Shown here: positions 42,706 through 52,096 of the stretch, one piece after another
How the letters are laid out: every line of letters begins with the position of its first letter
How positions within the stretch are numbered: the first letter of the stretch is position 1
Origin: J089 sp964535735
GTDB taxonomy: Bacteria; Fidelibacterota; Marinisomatia; Marinisomatales; J089
Assembly (NCBI GenBank): GCA_964535735.1
Contig: CAZHTM010000005.1
Coordinates: 1 to 64,000 of the forward strand
Direction of reading: 5' to 3'
DNA length: 64,000 nucleotides
Program-made: the position numbers and the translations under genes
The notes under the pieces: model-generated
Databases searched by the model: none
Told to the model about the DNA's origin: nothing
The model's input: the letters and a program-made list of their open reading frames with translations, nothing else

Positions 42706-43212
42706 ATGATGAAGAAAACAGGTAATCACGTGCAACAAAGATCATCAAAATCCGGATTCACCTTAATCGAACTAGTTATGGTCATTCTTTTATTAGGAAT
42801 TTTATCCACTATTGCCATTCCCAAAGTAACAGACATTATACAAACTGCCCGATTGAAAGCTACAAAAGGTGAGATGACGGAATTAAAAAAGGCCATTATG
42901 GGAGATCCATCTTCTGTGGCTGGTGGCGTCTTAATTGATAAGGGATTTAATGGCGATATTGGGCATCTTCCCGTAACTTTAGATGATCTTGTGAATCAGG
43001 GATCCTATCCCAATTGGAATCGATTTACCCAATCTGGATGGAACGGACCTTATATTTCTGAAGATTTTTCATCCGACAATGAATGGAAAATAGATGCCTG
43101 GGGAAACACATACGAAATATTTAGTCCTGCCGCCGGAGATACCAGCCTGCTCAGCTATGGTCCGGATGGCACCAAAGGAACCAGTGATGATCTGAGCCTT
43201 CATCTTAAATAA
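42706..43212 (+). CDS. GspG-like prepilin, small
   Basis: A 168-aa prepilin. The leader has 16 residues ending in KSG, then FTLIELVMVILLLGILSTIAI with Glu5. The globular part follows the GspG pattern: helix extension TARLKATKGEMTELKKAIMG, then DIGHLPVTLDDLVNQG (about 87-102), WNGPYISEDF and KIDAWGNTYEIFSP. It ends in a short loop SYGPDGTKGTSDDLS that resembles the calcium-binding C-terminal loop of major pseudopilins. It is the simplest version of the core that the four giant pilins carry at their N-termini. Confidence 0.88.
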   Translation: MMKKTGNHVQQRSSKSGFTLIELVMVILLLGILSTIAIPKVTDIIQTARLKATKGEMTELKKAIMGDPSSVAGGVLIDKGFNGDIGHLPVTLDDLVNQGSYPNWNRFTQSGWNGPYISEDFSSDNEWKIDAWGNTYEIFSPAAGDTSLLSYGPDGTKGTSDDLSLHLK

Positions 43213-43224
43213 AGGGGTCTCATC

Positions 43225-46062
43225 ATGGAAAAACATCACTTGATAAACACACCCAAAAAAGCATCTGGGTTTACCCTTTTTCAGCTCGTTGCACTGATTG
43301 TCGTGCTGGGAATCTTGGCAGCTACAGCTATCCAGGTAGTGGTGATACTGACCCCGTCAAGTTGGGAAGCCGAAGCATTAGCGGAAATGGAAAAAATACG
43401 TTGTGGGATTGTTGGATGTACCGAAGGCGACTGCGGCTTTATTGGCGATAATGGAGCCATTCCATCTCAACTACAGGATTTACTGGAGGACCCGGGTTCT
43501 GGTCAATATTGTAACTGGCTAGGCCCCTATTTGGATGTAACCTTCGTTGACAACCCCTATGATTATCTCTATGATCCGTGGGGGAACCCTTATATCTGGG
43601 ACACACAAAACTTAACGCTAACTTCGACCTCTGGAGGAAATGGCGCCGAACCCCTAACCATTTCACTGGCCAATGAAGTTACCGATCTATTAAGTAATAC
43701 CGTTCAATATCAATTCACTGATGCCAATGGTTTGCCATTAGATTCATCATCCATTGATGTCTATGTGAATTACGGTTGTGGAGACATTAAACTTGACTAT
43801 AGCGCTTCCCTTGGTTTTTATGGAGAAGGATTTCCAACGTGTGGACTGGAAGTCGTTGTCGTGTCTGGTGTCGATACGCTTCATCCACCTGCTTGTCCTG
43901 ACCCGCCCTGTGATCCAGCGCCAATAACTTGTGATTACGGAACGATACAATATTCAGGATCAGCAGCCTTAAGCGGAACCATGAATGACGTCATCTCTTT
44001 TCAGGCCAGCGCCACAGGAGATTGTCAGTTCGATATTAAGAGTTTGTCCTTCGAATGGTCAGGTTCCAACTGGTGTAACCAAACACCTTATTTAGAAACA
44101 TTTAAAGTAGGTGGTAGCACTTATTGGGATTATCAAGTCGATAACAACGGCGTTCGCGCTGTGTCTGGTCAAGAGATGGTCTTGAGAAGTACTCTTATTG
44201 CAAACCCCGGCACTACATTGAATATTACTGAAGTAAAATATGCCGATGCTCGCACCGGGTCAGCAAATCCCATTCAATTAGATGGGACCACATTCAATTT
44301 CTTTCTTTATTCTGATTTAGCGCCCACTCAGTTGATTTCTTTCACCGCACCGGGGACTCCCCCGACGGCCGGTTCTTTGATCTATTCGAGTGGGACGCTT
44401 GAAACTTCCGGGAGTGACCGCCAAAATATTTCCTTCGATATTACTAATCCAGGTGAATGTTGCGTCACAATCAGTGGAATGATCGTTTCTTGGGACACAA
44501 CATCCACAATTTCCTATCTGGAAGAAATTAAAATCGGAGGAACTACGTATTGGAAAGATAAGGAATGCAGAATTGCCTCCGGTCAATATTTAGCATTGGA
44601 TGATATTGTCACTATTTGTGATGCCACCAAAACTATAGAATTAAAAAGTTTCACTACCGATCGTGGTTCAGATTGGGGGGACTATTATTCCGATCCCACA
44701 AGCACCTCTACAGTAAGCGGGTCAATTAACATCAATCCTAATAATAGCACATATAATCAATTCTATCTTGTGAAAACTGATGGTAGTCTGATTACCCGGG
44801 ATGATTTAACCCAATCGGCTTCTGATTTCCAGGGAAGCGCTATCTGGGTTCATGTTAAACCCAAAGGAAATGGTAACCAGAACGGCCTCACGGTCAATGG
44901 ATCATCCTATGCCGTGGATAACGGAAAACAATATGATATTTCTTCCAGCAATATGACCGTGAATCTCTACAACGATAATCGTTCCGGGGGACTGGCATTA
45001 GGTCAGTGGTGGATCGATATAACCGCCACCGACGCCGTTATCGCTGAAAATGGCCATGGCTATTACTTGGATGATGAATCCAATTCATATTCAGAATACA
45101 TCCATCGATATGCGTGTGAAAATCTGGAGGGCGGCGGCGGCGACCATGGGGATCATAATGACCATGGAGATCATGATGATCATGATGATCATGGGGATCA
45201 TAACGACCATGGAGATCACGACGACCACGGTGATCACAATGATCATGGGGATCATAGTGGTAGTTCCGGTTCATATTATTCACCTCCTGATTGTCCTGAT
45301 GACGACGGAGATGGTAAAATTACCATAACGCATTATCCTTCCGGGGATACAGACCATCCTCAGGTTATCTGTATTTCAACCGATGCCTGGGACGCACATA
45401 AAGCCCATGGTGACGAGTGCGGAACACCGGCTCAAGAAGATAGCTATGAATGTTCAACAGAGAAAGATCATGTAAGCGGGAACGGAGATAAAGTGGATAT
45501 GCGGGGACATCAAATTGAAGTCACCTTCATCGCTACAGATGGTACCCAGTATCCTTTTGTATTCAATACCGAATCCCGGAACGGACCTAATCTTGTTATT
45601 TACAATAACAATATCGATGTCTCCGGGTCTGGACATTATACTGTGGAATTCGACGTGAAAAACACAGGAGATAGCCCCTTACAAATCAAACAAATAACGG
45701 CATCGTGGGATAAATCCAATGCCTATGCCTCCAAATTCAAAGTTGGTAGTACAACCTACTGGAATGCGGGTAAAGATGAACGGTTATCCAGTGGTGGCGT
45801 TTTGGATCTTGATAATTATCTATATTTGGAAGCCAATAAACGCGTTACACTGAAGTACTATAAATTCAAAGACAGTCTAACCGGTGGAGACTATACAGAC
45901 ATGCGCGGTGTTGATTTCACGGTCATTTTTACAGGTGTTGGAGATGATAATGACTATACTCTTTCCTTCACAACACCCGGTACCAGTGGAGATGATCACA
46001 ACGATCATGGGGACCACGATGACCATGGAGACCATGGTGACCACGATGATGATGATCATTAA
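43225..46062 (+). CDS. Giant His/Asp-rich pilin-like protein lacking Glu5
   Basis: A 945-aa prepilin-like protein. After leader ...KASG the stem reads FTLFQLVALIVVLGILAATAI, with Gln at the position normally Glu5. A Cys-rich GspG-like core spans about 45-135. A linker domain and two beta-rich modules follow (about 240-390 and 390-525). The first His/Asp tract has 13 DH pairs (residues about 640-677). A Cys/His segment similar to secreted-protein HYPxG...AHxAHGD motifs follows (about 690-735). A third module (about 785-920) and a second tract with 7 DH pairs end the protein. The tracts probably bind metal ions. Loss of Glu5 is typical of tip pseudopilins such as GspK, so a tip position is inferred. 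AAAGGGG precedes the ATG. Confidence 0.82.
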   Translation: MEKHHLINTPKKASGFTLFQLVALIVVLGILAATAIQVVVILTPSSWEAEALAEMEKIRCGIVGCTEGDCGFIGDNGAIPSQLQDLLEDPGSGQYCNWLGPYLDVTFVDNPYDYLYDPWGNPYIWDTQNLTLTSTSGGNGAEPLTISLANEVTDLLSNTVQYQFTDANGLPLDSSSIDVYVNYGCGDIKLDYSASLGFYGEGFPTCGLEVVVVSGVDTLHPPACPDPPCDPAPITCDYGTIQYSGSAALSGTMNDVISFQASATGDCQFDIKSLSFEWSGSNWCNQTPYLETFKVGGSTYWDYQVDNNGVRAVSGQEMVLRSTLIANPGTTLNITEVKYADARTGSANPIQLDGTTFNFFLYSDLAPTQLISFTAPGTPPTAGSLIYSSGTLETSGSDRQNISFDITNPGECCVTISGMIVSWDTTSTISYLEEIKIGGTTYWKDKECRIASGQYLALDDIVTICDATKTIELKSFTTDRGSDWGDYYSDPTSTSTVSGSININPNNSTYNQFYLVKTDGSLITRDDLTQSASDFQGSAIWVHVKPKGNGNQNGLTVNGSSYAVDNGKQYDISSSNMTVNLYNDNRSGGLALGQWWIDITATDAVIAENGHGYYLDDESNSYSEYIHRYACENLEGGGGDHGDHNDHGDHDDHDDHGDHNDHGDHDDHGDHNDHGDHSGSSGSYYSPPDCPDDDGDGKITITHYPSGDTDHPQVICISTDAWDAHKAHGDECGTPAQEDSYECSTEKDHVSGNGDKVDMRGHQIEVTFIATDGTQYPFVFNTESRNGPNLVIYNNNIDVSGSGHYTVEFDVKNTGDSPLQIKQITASWDKSNAYASKFKVGSTTYWNAGKDERLSSGGVLDLDNYLYLEANKRVTLKYYKFKDSLTGGDYTDMRGVDFTVIFTGVGDDNDYTLSFTTPGTSGDDHNDHGDHDDHGDHGDHDDDDH
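45142..45255 (+). repeat. In-frame 9-bp tandem repeat encoding Asp-His-X
   Basis: Thirteen GAYCAY units, each separated by three variable bases, fill 114 bases and encode D-H-X repeats within the 945-aa pilin. The third residue alternates between Gly, Asn and Asp. Synonymous variation (GAC/GAT, CAC/CAT) between units suggests selection on the protein sequence, though recent slippage could also change copy number. Confidence 0.9.
45991..46059 (+). repeat. Second Asp-His-rich repeat at the C-terminus of the 945-aa pilin
   Basis: Seven DH pairs in 69 bases, spaced by Asn, Gly or Asp, run to the stop codon and finish with four Asp and a His. It is the same pattern as 45142-45255 but a separate block. 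Confidence 0.88.
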
Positions 46063-46082
46063 ATCCTAATCTATGTATCTTG

Positions 46083-46114
46083 TCCTGGTCGGGGAACATC
46101 TTCCTTGACCAGGA
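46083..46114 (+). terminator. Long hairpin after the 945-aa pilin gene
   Basis: Outer arms TCCTGGTC/GACCAGGA enclose inner arms GGAA/TTCC around CATC. The hairpin sits 20 bases after the stop and is followed by a T-rich but not pure-T stretch. It may be a weak terminator or attenuator that lowers expression of the next pilin gene, which starts 12 bases later. Confidence 0.45.
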
Positions 46115-46125
46115 TTATTCTATTC

Positions 46126-47748
46126 ATGACATCCAAATCACATAGCATCGTGGCCTCCAACATCAAAAAATCCGGTTTTACTCTCATTGAACTTGTGATC
46201 GTAATCATTATCATGGGCATTCTAGCAGGCATTGCCGTGCGCACCACAACCCGGATTGCCCTGAATGCCAAATTCAATGAAACGTATGAAGAAATGCAAT
46301 TGTTGGTAAAAGCCATTATTGGGGATTCCAATATTATTCAGAATGACGTTCGTACCAGCTTCGGTTATGTAGGCGACACTGGCGTGATGCCACCGACACT
46401 GGACGACTTAATGTCTAATGTATCAGGCAAAACAGGTTGGGCCGGGCCGTATATGGACGCGGGTTATACTCAAGATCCTGACTTTTATAAACGGGATGCC
46501 TTCGGAAAACAATACCGATATGTTTTACCCACTGTAGGTACCGAGGCTCCTAAGATTTGGACACCTACGGATGGTGATACAATTACTGTAAAGATTGCCA
46601 CTAGTTTAAACGCCATTTTAAATAATACAATTAAATTGCGATTATACAGCGAAAATGGCGTCGAAATTAACGGGACAAATGGATCAGTGGCAGTTAGCTA
46701 CAGTGGAGCCTGGCATCCCCTGACGTATAGTTCATCAACAGGATTTAAAATTAACACTGTTCCTATCGGATTGCGTCAACTCCGTGCAATTTCCGCGGGA
46801 GATACTGTCTATAAGACAATTTCAGTAGAAGAGGCAAACGGAACAACGGGAAATACTTTAACAATGACGGTATACCCTGATTATGGTAATTTGACATATG
46901 TTTCCGGATCGGCTTCTATCTCCGGCGCGGGAAATAACCAGGTTTCCTTTACGGTGACTAACACCGGAACGCCTACGTTTGATATTGATAGAATGACTAT
47001 TACCTGGGAAGCATTACCAAACGATTGCTGGAATTGTAAAAAGGCTTACTTGGCCGAAGTCCAGAAAACCTCGACATACTGGAAATGGAATACCAATGGT
47101 CGGTCAGCTTTGGTTCCCAGTGGCGCTCAGATCGTTTTAGATGGTACTATGTCCCTCTATACCGGACCTAATTCCATCGGTCCACTCATATTTTTGGATG
47201 GCACCGATGGTACCACGGCCAATACTATCAATATGAACGCCACACGTTTTACGATCCGGTTTGAATCATCCACCGCTCCTTCACAGACAATCACCTTTGA
47301 TAACGCAACAACGTGTGCTGCACCCAGTCTATCCCAAAATGGAGCCGCCACCCTGATCGACGGAGCGCGTTTATCGGTACCAGTACAAAATCCCGGTGTA
47401 TTGCCCGTCACGATTACATCCATGACCGTATCCACTGATATTACCACATCGACCGCCTATCTGGATCGTATTCGTTTCGATGGCGCAGATGTCTGGCTGG
47501 CCAACGTAACCGCCTGTAGCAATGTGGCTCGTCCCACGGTAGCAAACAACGCTACGGGAACAGCCGATTTTCTCATTTGCACCTATGCCCTCCCGACAAT
47601 TAACGCCGGATCAACCGCTACTGTAGAAATACGGCTAAGGAAAGATCCTACTGGAACAACAAATGTTCCTGTTGCTGTCGGTCAAAGTTATATCCTGGTG
47701 TTTAATCTCCAGTGTGGTAGCTCCCAAACGATTGCCTTCACGTTGTAA
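46126..47748 (+). CDS. Giant modular pilin 1 (540 aa)
   Basis: A prepilin with leader ...IKKSG and stem FTLIELVIVIIIMGILAGIAV containing Glu5. The GspG-like core (about 50-140) shows FGYVGDTGVMPPTLDDLM, GWAGPYMDAGY and DAFGKQYRYVLP. It is followed by a small beta domain (about 160-245, ending LRAISAGDTVYKTISV) and two beta-rich modules (about 255-385 and 385-540). The first module has CWNC (about 301-304), AYLAEV and TYWKWN. Cys pairs probably form disulfides outside the cell. The start at 46126 is preferred over an upstream TTG. The stop overlaps the next ATG by one base. It is a paralogue of the genes at 47748 and 53816. Confidence 0.85.
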   Translation: MTSKSHSIVASNIKKSGFTLIELVIVIIIMGILAGIAVRTTTRIALNAKFNETYEEMQLLVKAIIGDSNIIQNDVRTSFGYVGDTGVMPPTLDDLMSNVSGKTGWAGPYMDAGYTQDPDFYKRDAFGKQYRYVLPTVGTEAPKIWTPTDGDTITVKIATSLNAILNNTIKLRLYSENGVEINGTNGSVAVSYSGAWHPLTYSSSTGFKINTVPIGLRQLRAISAGDTVYKTISVEEANGTTGNTLTMTVYPDYGNLTYVSGSASISGAGNNQVSFTVTNTGTPTFDIDRMTITWEALPNDCWNCKKAYLAEVQKTSTYWKWNTNGRSALVPSGAQIVLDGTMSLYTGPNSIGPLIFLDGTDGTTANTINMNATRFTIRFESSTAPSQTITFDNATTCAAPSLSQNGAATLIDGARLSVPVQNPGVLPVTITSMTVSTDITTSTAYLDRIRFDGADVWLANVTACSNVARPTVANNATGTADFLICTYALPTINAGSTATVEIRLRKDPTGTTNVPVAVGQSYILVFNLQCGSSQTIAFTL

Positions 47749-49361
47749 TGAACACCCGTCGATATTCCCCTGTCCCCGGATTTACTCTGATAGAGCTGGT
47801 AATGGTTATCGTAATTATGGCCATTGTTAGTGCCGTGGGGATTCGTACGATTGCCCGAGTAAATGCAAACCGGAACTTCAATATTACCATGGAAAACATG
47901 CTTAATTTAAAGTATGCCATCGTAGGTAATCCCAAAATGGTAGAAAACGGTGTCAGGATTGATTACGGTTATGTAGGTGATACAGGCCAACTACCAACCA
48001 GTTTGAATGACCTTATGACTGACCCCGGCGTTGCCGGTTGGGATGGACCTTATGGGGACTATACCGGAATTCAAGAAGATCCTACTGCCATATTTCGGGA
48101 TGGTTGGGGAAAGACCATCACGTATACTGTACCAAACAACAATACCGATCCCATTACACTGTCCAGTGCCGGAGGAGGATCACCTATTGAATTGATCGTC
48201 GCTAACAATAAAAATGAAATTTTAAACAACACTGTTGCCCTTCGGGTTAGAAATAAAGATGGATATCCGCTCAGAGGTGATGATGCTACTGTCCAAATCC
48301 AATACGGTGGCGGCACCTGGCAAACCCTATCGTACGCAACAACTTTAGGCTATTATATTGATACCGTTCCGATTGGCATGGCCACCTTACGGTTTATTGT
48401 GGCGGGCGATACGACCCTTCGCCAGCTCAGCGTGGGTCCCAACAATTCCACGACTAGCCCTAACGAAGGATTGGAATACACCGTAAATCCCGTTTTTGGA
48501 ACACTAAACTACGTGGCCGGTTCCGCAAGTCTAGGAGGCACCAATAACTCGGAATTAACCTTTACAGTGAATAATTCTGGTAGTACGATTATGGAAATCG
48601 ACCAAATCAGTGTTGGTTGGTCGAATTCATCCTGTTGGGAATGCGATTACGCTTATCTGGCGAACATCACGGTTAATGGAACCGATTATTGGCGCTGGAA
48701 TACAACGAATCGTAATGCTTTGGCATCTACTGACGCTCGGTTGGTGTTGGACCAGAAACTCTCCCTTTCATCCGGAAATACAACCATTGGTCCCCTTGCT
48801 TTCCAGGATCTGGTAGATGGTACCGGTTCGCCCCAACCTATGAATGCGGTCACGTTTCAGATTACGTTTTTATCGGATCTGACGCCGAATCAAATTGTTA
48901 GTTTTTCTACGGGAGGCACCTGTTCGCCGGCAGTCATTTCCTATTCGAATTTATCCAAACCACTGAATTATCGCGTACGGTGTCAGCTGGATAATACGGG
49001 GAATGCTAAAGCCACCATCACCGGTATGAATATTAAGTGCGATGTGAGTCCTTCACCTTACCTAGATGTTATTTCTTTTGTAGACTTAACAAACATTTAC
49101 TGGCAAGCCAATCAGTCCTGGTGTGGTAATCAATCCCGACAATTGGTTGATAATTTGAACGGAGCTGAGATCACATTCTGCAAAACACAACCGCCAGTAA
49201 CGGTCCCAGGAGGGAGTTACATATTGTTAAATCGGATGGACTTTTATACGAGTGCTCAAGCGGATGATAACACTAAAGCAGATGTTACCGGTGGAAATTT
49301 CACGTTAACACTCCATTTCAAATGCGGATCTGATCAAACGATCTCTTTCACCATGCCTTAA
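47748..49361 (+). CDS. Giant modular pilin 2 (537 aa)
   Basis: Leader NTRRYSPVPG, stem FTLIELVMVIVIMAIVSAVGI with Glu5. The same architecture as the neighbour: GspG-like core (YGYVGDTGQLPTSLNDLM, GWDGPYGDY, DGWGKTITYTVP), beta linker ending TLRFIVAGDTTLRQLSV, and two modules. The first has CWEC (about 301-304) with AYLANI and DYWRWN. The second module has extra Cys pairs (about 415-470). It begins in TAATG overlap with the preceding pilin gene, so the two are co-expressed. Function is not known; a structural or adhesive pilus subunit is inferred from the prepilin stem. Confidence 0.85.
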   Translation: MNTRRYSPVPGFTLIELVMVIVIMAIVSAVGIRTIARVNANRNFNITMENMLNLKYAIVGNPKMVENGVRIDYGYVGDTGQLPTSLNDLMTDPGVAGWDGPYGDYTGIQEDPTAIFRDGWGKTITYTVPNNNTDPITLSSAGGGSPIELIVANNKNEILNNTVALRVRNKDGYPLRGDDATVQIQYGGGTWQTLSYATTLGYYIDTVPIGMATLRFIVAGDTTLRQLSVGPNNSTTSPNEGLEYTVNPVFGTLNYVAGSASLGGTNNSELTFTVNNSGSTIMEIDQISVGWSNSSCWECDYAYLANITVNGTDYWRWNTTNRNALASTDARLVLDQKLSLSSGNTTIGPLAFQDLVDGTGSPQPMNAVTFQITFLSDLTPNQIVSFSTGGTCSPAVISYSNLSKPLNYRVRCQLDNTGNAKATITGMNIKCDVSPSPYLDVISFVDLTNIYWQANQSWCGNQSRQLVDNLNGAEITFCKTQPPVTVPGGSYILLNRMDFYTSAQADDNTKADVTGGNFTLTLHFKCGSDQTISFTMP

Positions 49362-49418
49362 TGTTTTCCGTTTTTCCTCTAGTTATTTGTAATATGTTAC
49401 TTCAAGATACCACACATA

Positions 49419-49625
49419 ATGAATCCAATTAATTTCATTTTAATAATCGCTATCCTCGCCCTGGTCTTCGGTCTCTTATTGATGTTTAATCCCGAGTTTG
49501 TAAAAGAATTAAATGAACTGGGAAATAAGATTATTGCCACCGATGAACAAATGCTGGCACATCGCTACATTACTGGTGCTGTTTTAGTGATCTTGAGTCT
49601 GATTCTGATTGTTATTAGTTGGTGA
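49419..49625 (+). CDS. Small two-TM protein, copy B
   Basis: A 68-aa protein with TM1 (about 4-24, FILIIAILALVFGLLLMF), a polar loop with NELGNKI and TDEQ, and TM2 (about 48-66) starting YITGAVLVIL. It is the homologue of the 69-aa protein at 42445. The two copies flank the block of one small and three giant prepilin genes. The family is not recognised. The layout (hydrophobic, short, two TMs) is compatible with an inner-membrane chaperone-like or assembly factor, but that is a guess. Confidence 0.65.
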   Translation: MNPINFILIIAILALVFGLLLMFNPEFVKELNELGNKIIATDEQMLAHRYITGAVLVILSLILIVISW

Positions 49626-49654
49626 ACAACAGGAAACGGAAGACCCTGTAATTC

Positions 49655-52096
49655 ATGCCCAGGGGGAACCATCCATCTGCACTAGACTCCTCCCTCACCC
49701 AACGTGAAATATATCTTCCGGTTTTAACCGGATTTCATTTTGGTCTAATCCAAGTATCCAGTTATTTCCTGTTTCAATGTTATTACACAGCCACATTTAT
49801 GGGGTATTTTTTCTTGGGCGTGGCTTGGATTGTAGGCGTCTGGTTAAATCTTCGGTTTGGAAAACCATTAACATTACGACATAGTCTCTATTTATCTGCC
49901 GTATTCTATCTGCTCCTAGCTTTGGCTTTGGTTCGGGGAACTCCGAACGGATTTTTCATTCCTATTTACGAATTTCTGATTCTCGGAATAGCCGCACCTG
50001 CTGGAGCTCTTTTTCGGACACGGGCATCCACACAACCCACAGCCCACCTGTTTTTCCATGAAAACAACGGGTTTGTCATGGGATTTGTGGTTAGTCTTCT
50101 AGGATTTGTCCATTGGGGTGTCCGTTCACCGTTTATTCTTCCTGTAATCTCTTTTATTCTAATTCTACTTATATACCGTTATGGTTCTTTAAAATATCCA
50201 TTAATCGTTCTGGGAACAGGAACAATCCTTTTACTTTCCCAAGGTCTCTTTGATATAGCATTTATGATAGGATTTTTTATCTTGATCCTGTTTTTCGCAC
50301 GCAAATTCACAATCCCGGTTGTAAATCAGAATCAGGAAATTTCTGCTCCGGCTATTTCTGTTTCGGGAAAAAAAATGATTCTTTTTCTCTCCGGATTTAA
50401 TTTAATCATACTTCAATTTTTTATAACCCGGGAATTTTCAACATTGTTATCCGCTTCTGAATTGTCAATACTCATCGTGGCTACAGCCTATTTCACAGGT
50501 TATTCCATCGGCTATCTCGTGGCTCCTCGTATCCCCGAAAAGTTGATTCCATTTTTAGGGTGGTTCATCCTCTTCCTCCATCTGGATATCTTTCTCTTCC
50601 TGCGATATTTTGCCGCTCTTTTAGTATATCTCGGGGCCGGATGGTGGGTGCTCATGGGACTATTGTTTATAACATCCCTTTTTACCTCAGCATTTTATTC
50701 CCTGTTTCTTCCGCGGTTGACCGATAACCGTACATTACACTTGAAATTAACTTCTACCTATTCACTGGAATTGGCAGGAGCAGTTGTAGGTACAATTTTC
50801 TTGGTCATTCACACTCTTTCGGGAGCCCGGTGGATTCAACCTGTATATTTTTTCATCCTGCTAAGCATCCTTTATCTTCTTCAACCTCGGGGCCGATGGA
50901 AGTTCACACCTCTGATTGGAGCGTTGGGTATACTCCCTTTTCTGATATTCTATGGCCCGAAATTAAACCAAACTGTCATCCGGGATTATTATGCCCTGCG
51001 GGGGTACAGTAATCCCACAATTTGCTATCAAACAAATAGCCTATATCATACCATCGAAATTTTAGACACCCACCCGCAGCCGGGCTTCCCTGCCGATGGT
51101 CGTTGGTCATTTATTAACGGTGTCCTGTACTTTGGGTACCAAACTGACACTTCCGGTGCTTTTATCCAGGAAACAGGATTATCTGAATTCACTTATTTTT
51201 TAGCAGAACTCCCTGCTCGTTACCAGGTCATAAGTACTGGTCGAAAACTCAACATTCTGATTTTAGGATGTGGATCGATGTATTCCATTGGTCGTGTGGG
51301 ACCTTATGCCGATAAGATCCAAATGGTGGAAATTGACCCTGAAATCGTCCGGTCTGCTAAAGCTTGTTGGAGCCAACTGAATCAATATGATCAATGGCCC
51401 AATGCTCAAATCATCATTGATGACGCTAAGCACTTTATTCGTACCCAAGACACGGTTTACGATTTAATCATCATGGATATTTCAGCACCTTATACTCTGG
51501 GAACTTTACTTTTACACAATCAGGATTTTTTCCGAATCCTGAAGGATCGACTGGCTCCCGGTGGTTTGTTCGCCGAATCCACGCAAGGACGAGCCGATCC
51601 TGACTATCCCGAAAGCCAGGGGATGAAAATCCTAGCAGGTGTTGTCAATGAATATTCTGAAACTCTGGTACTAAATACCTATGGAAGTGGTCATGGTAAC
51701 CATGGATTTGTCTATTCCTCCCAAGATGATTCTATCGATTGGAAACGCATGGATTCACTTCTTATCGCAGATAATATGCGATCCGGTGTTCGACTTGAAA
51801 CAGACTGGGATACAAAAGTGGACTGGACCACAATCCGACCGTTTACCTATTCGAACATGGAAACACTTTTATCAGGAAACATCTGGCGCTTGACTGACCG
51901 GTTAGAACTGGATCGAACATTTCTGGACCTAGACTGGTTACGTCGACGTTGGTCGCGATTAGCTACCTTTCATTTACAATTACCCCAAGAACTCCGTCAG
52001 CTTTTCCGGTCCCCGTGGTTTTGGGTTTGGTTTGCTTCTTTTGGTGTGACGTTTATTTGGTCTTACGGACCTTTTACTTCTAAGCGCCAAAGCTGA
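49655..52096 (+). CDS. Polytopic membrane protein with spermidine-synthase-like domain
   Basis: An 813-aa fusion. Residues about 20-430 hold about 12 TM segments arranged like an MFS-type transporter. Residues about 450-740 form a Rossmann methyltransferase/aminopropyltransferase fold, with LNILILGCGSMYSIGRV (about 530-546), MVEIDPEIVRSA (about 557) and YDLIIMDISAPYTLGT (about 603). One more TM follows near the C-terminus. The catalytic D-A-P...TLG region resembles spermidine synthase, but in such fused membrane proteins true polyamine synthesis is unproven. It lies among pilin genes and overlaps the convergent gene's 3' end by 34 bases. A modifying enzyme for an exported product is possible. 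Confidence 0.8.
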   Translation: MPRGNHPSALDSSLTQREIYLPVLTGFHFGLIQVSSYFLFQCYYTATFMGYFFLGVAWIVGVWLNLRFGKPLTLRHSLYLSAVFYLLLALALVRGTPNGFFIPIYEFLILGIAAPAGALFRTRASTQPTAHLFFHENNGFVMGFVVSLLGFVHWGVRSPFILPVISFILILLIYRYGSLKYPLIVLGTGTILLLSQGLFDIAFMIGFFILILFFARKFTIPVVNQNQEISAPAISVSGKKMILFLSGFNLIILQFFITREFSTLLSASELSILIVATAYFTGYSIGYLVAPRIPEKLIPFLGWFILFLHLDIFLFLRYFAALLVYLGAGWWVLMGLLFITSLFTSAFYSLFLPRLTDNRTLHLKLTSTYSLELAGAVVGTIFLVIHTLSGARWIQPVYFFILLSILYLLQPRGRWKFTPLIGALGILPFLIFYGPKLNQTVIRDYYALRGYSNPTICYQTNSLYHTIEILDTHPQPGFPADGRWSFINGVLYFGYQTDTSGAFIQETGLSEFTYFLAELPARYQVISTGRKLNILILGCGSMYSIGRVGPYADKIQMVEIDPEIVRSAKACWSQLNQYDQWPNAQIIIDDAKHFIRTQDTVYDLIIMDISAPYTLGTLLLHNQDFFRILKDRLAPGGLFAESTQGRADPDYPESQGMKILAGVVNEYSETLVLNTYGSGHGNHGFVYSSQDDSIDWKRMDSLLIADNMRSGVRLETDWDTKVDWTTIRPFTYSNMETLLSGNIWRLTDRLELDRTFLDLDWLRRRWSRLATFHLQLPQELRQLFRSPWFWVWFASFGVTFIWSYGPFTSKRQS

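Noticed and set aside
45142..45255. Regular 9-bp repeats considered as a CRISPR or non-coding satellite.
   Set aside because: Unit length is far too short for CRISPR, and the repeat stays in frame inside the pilin gene with synonymous variation.
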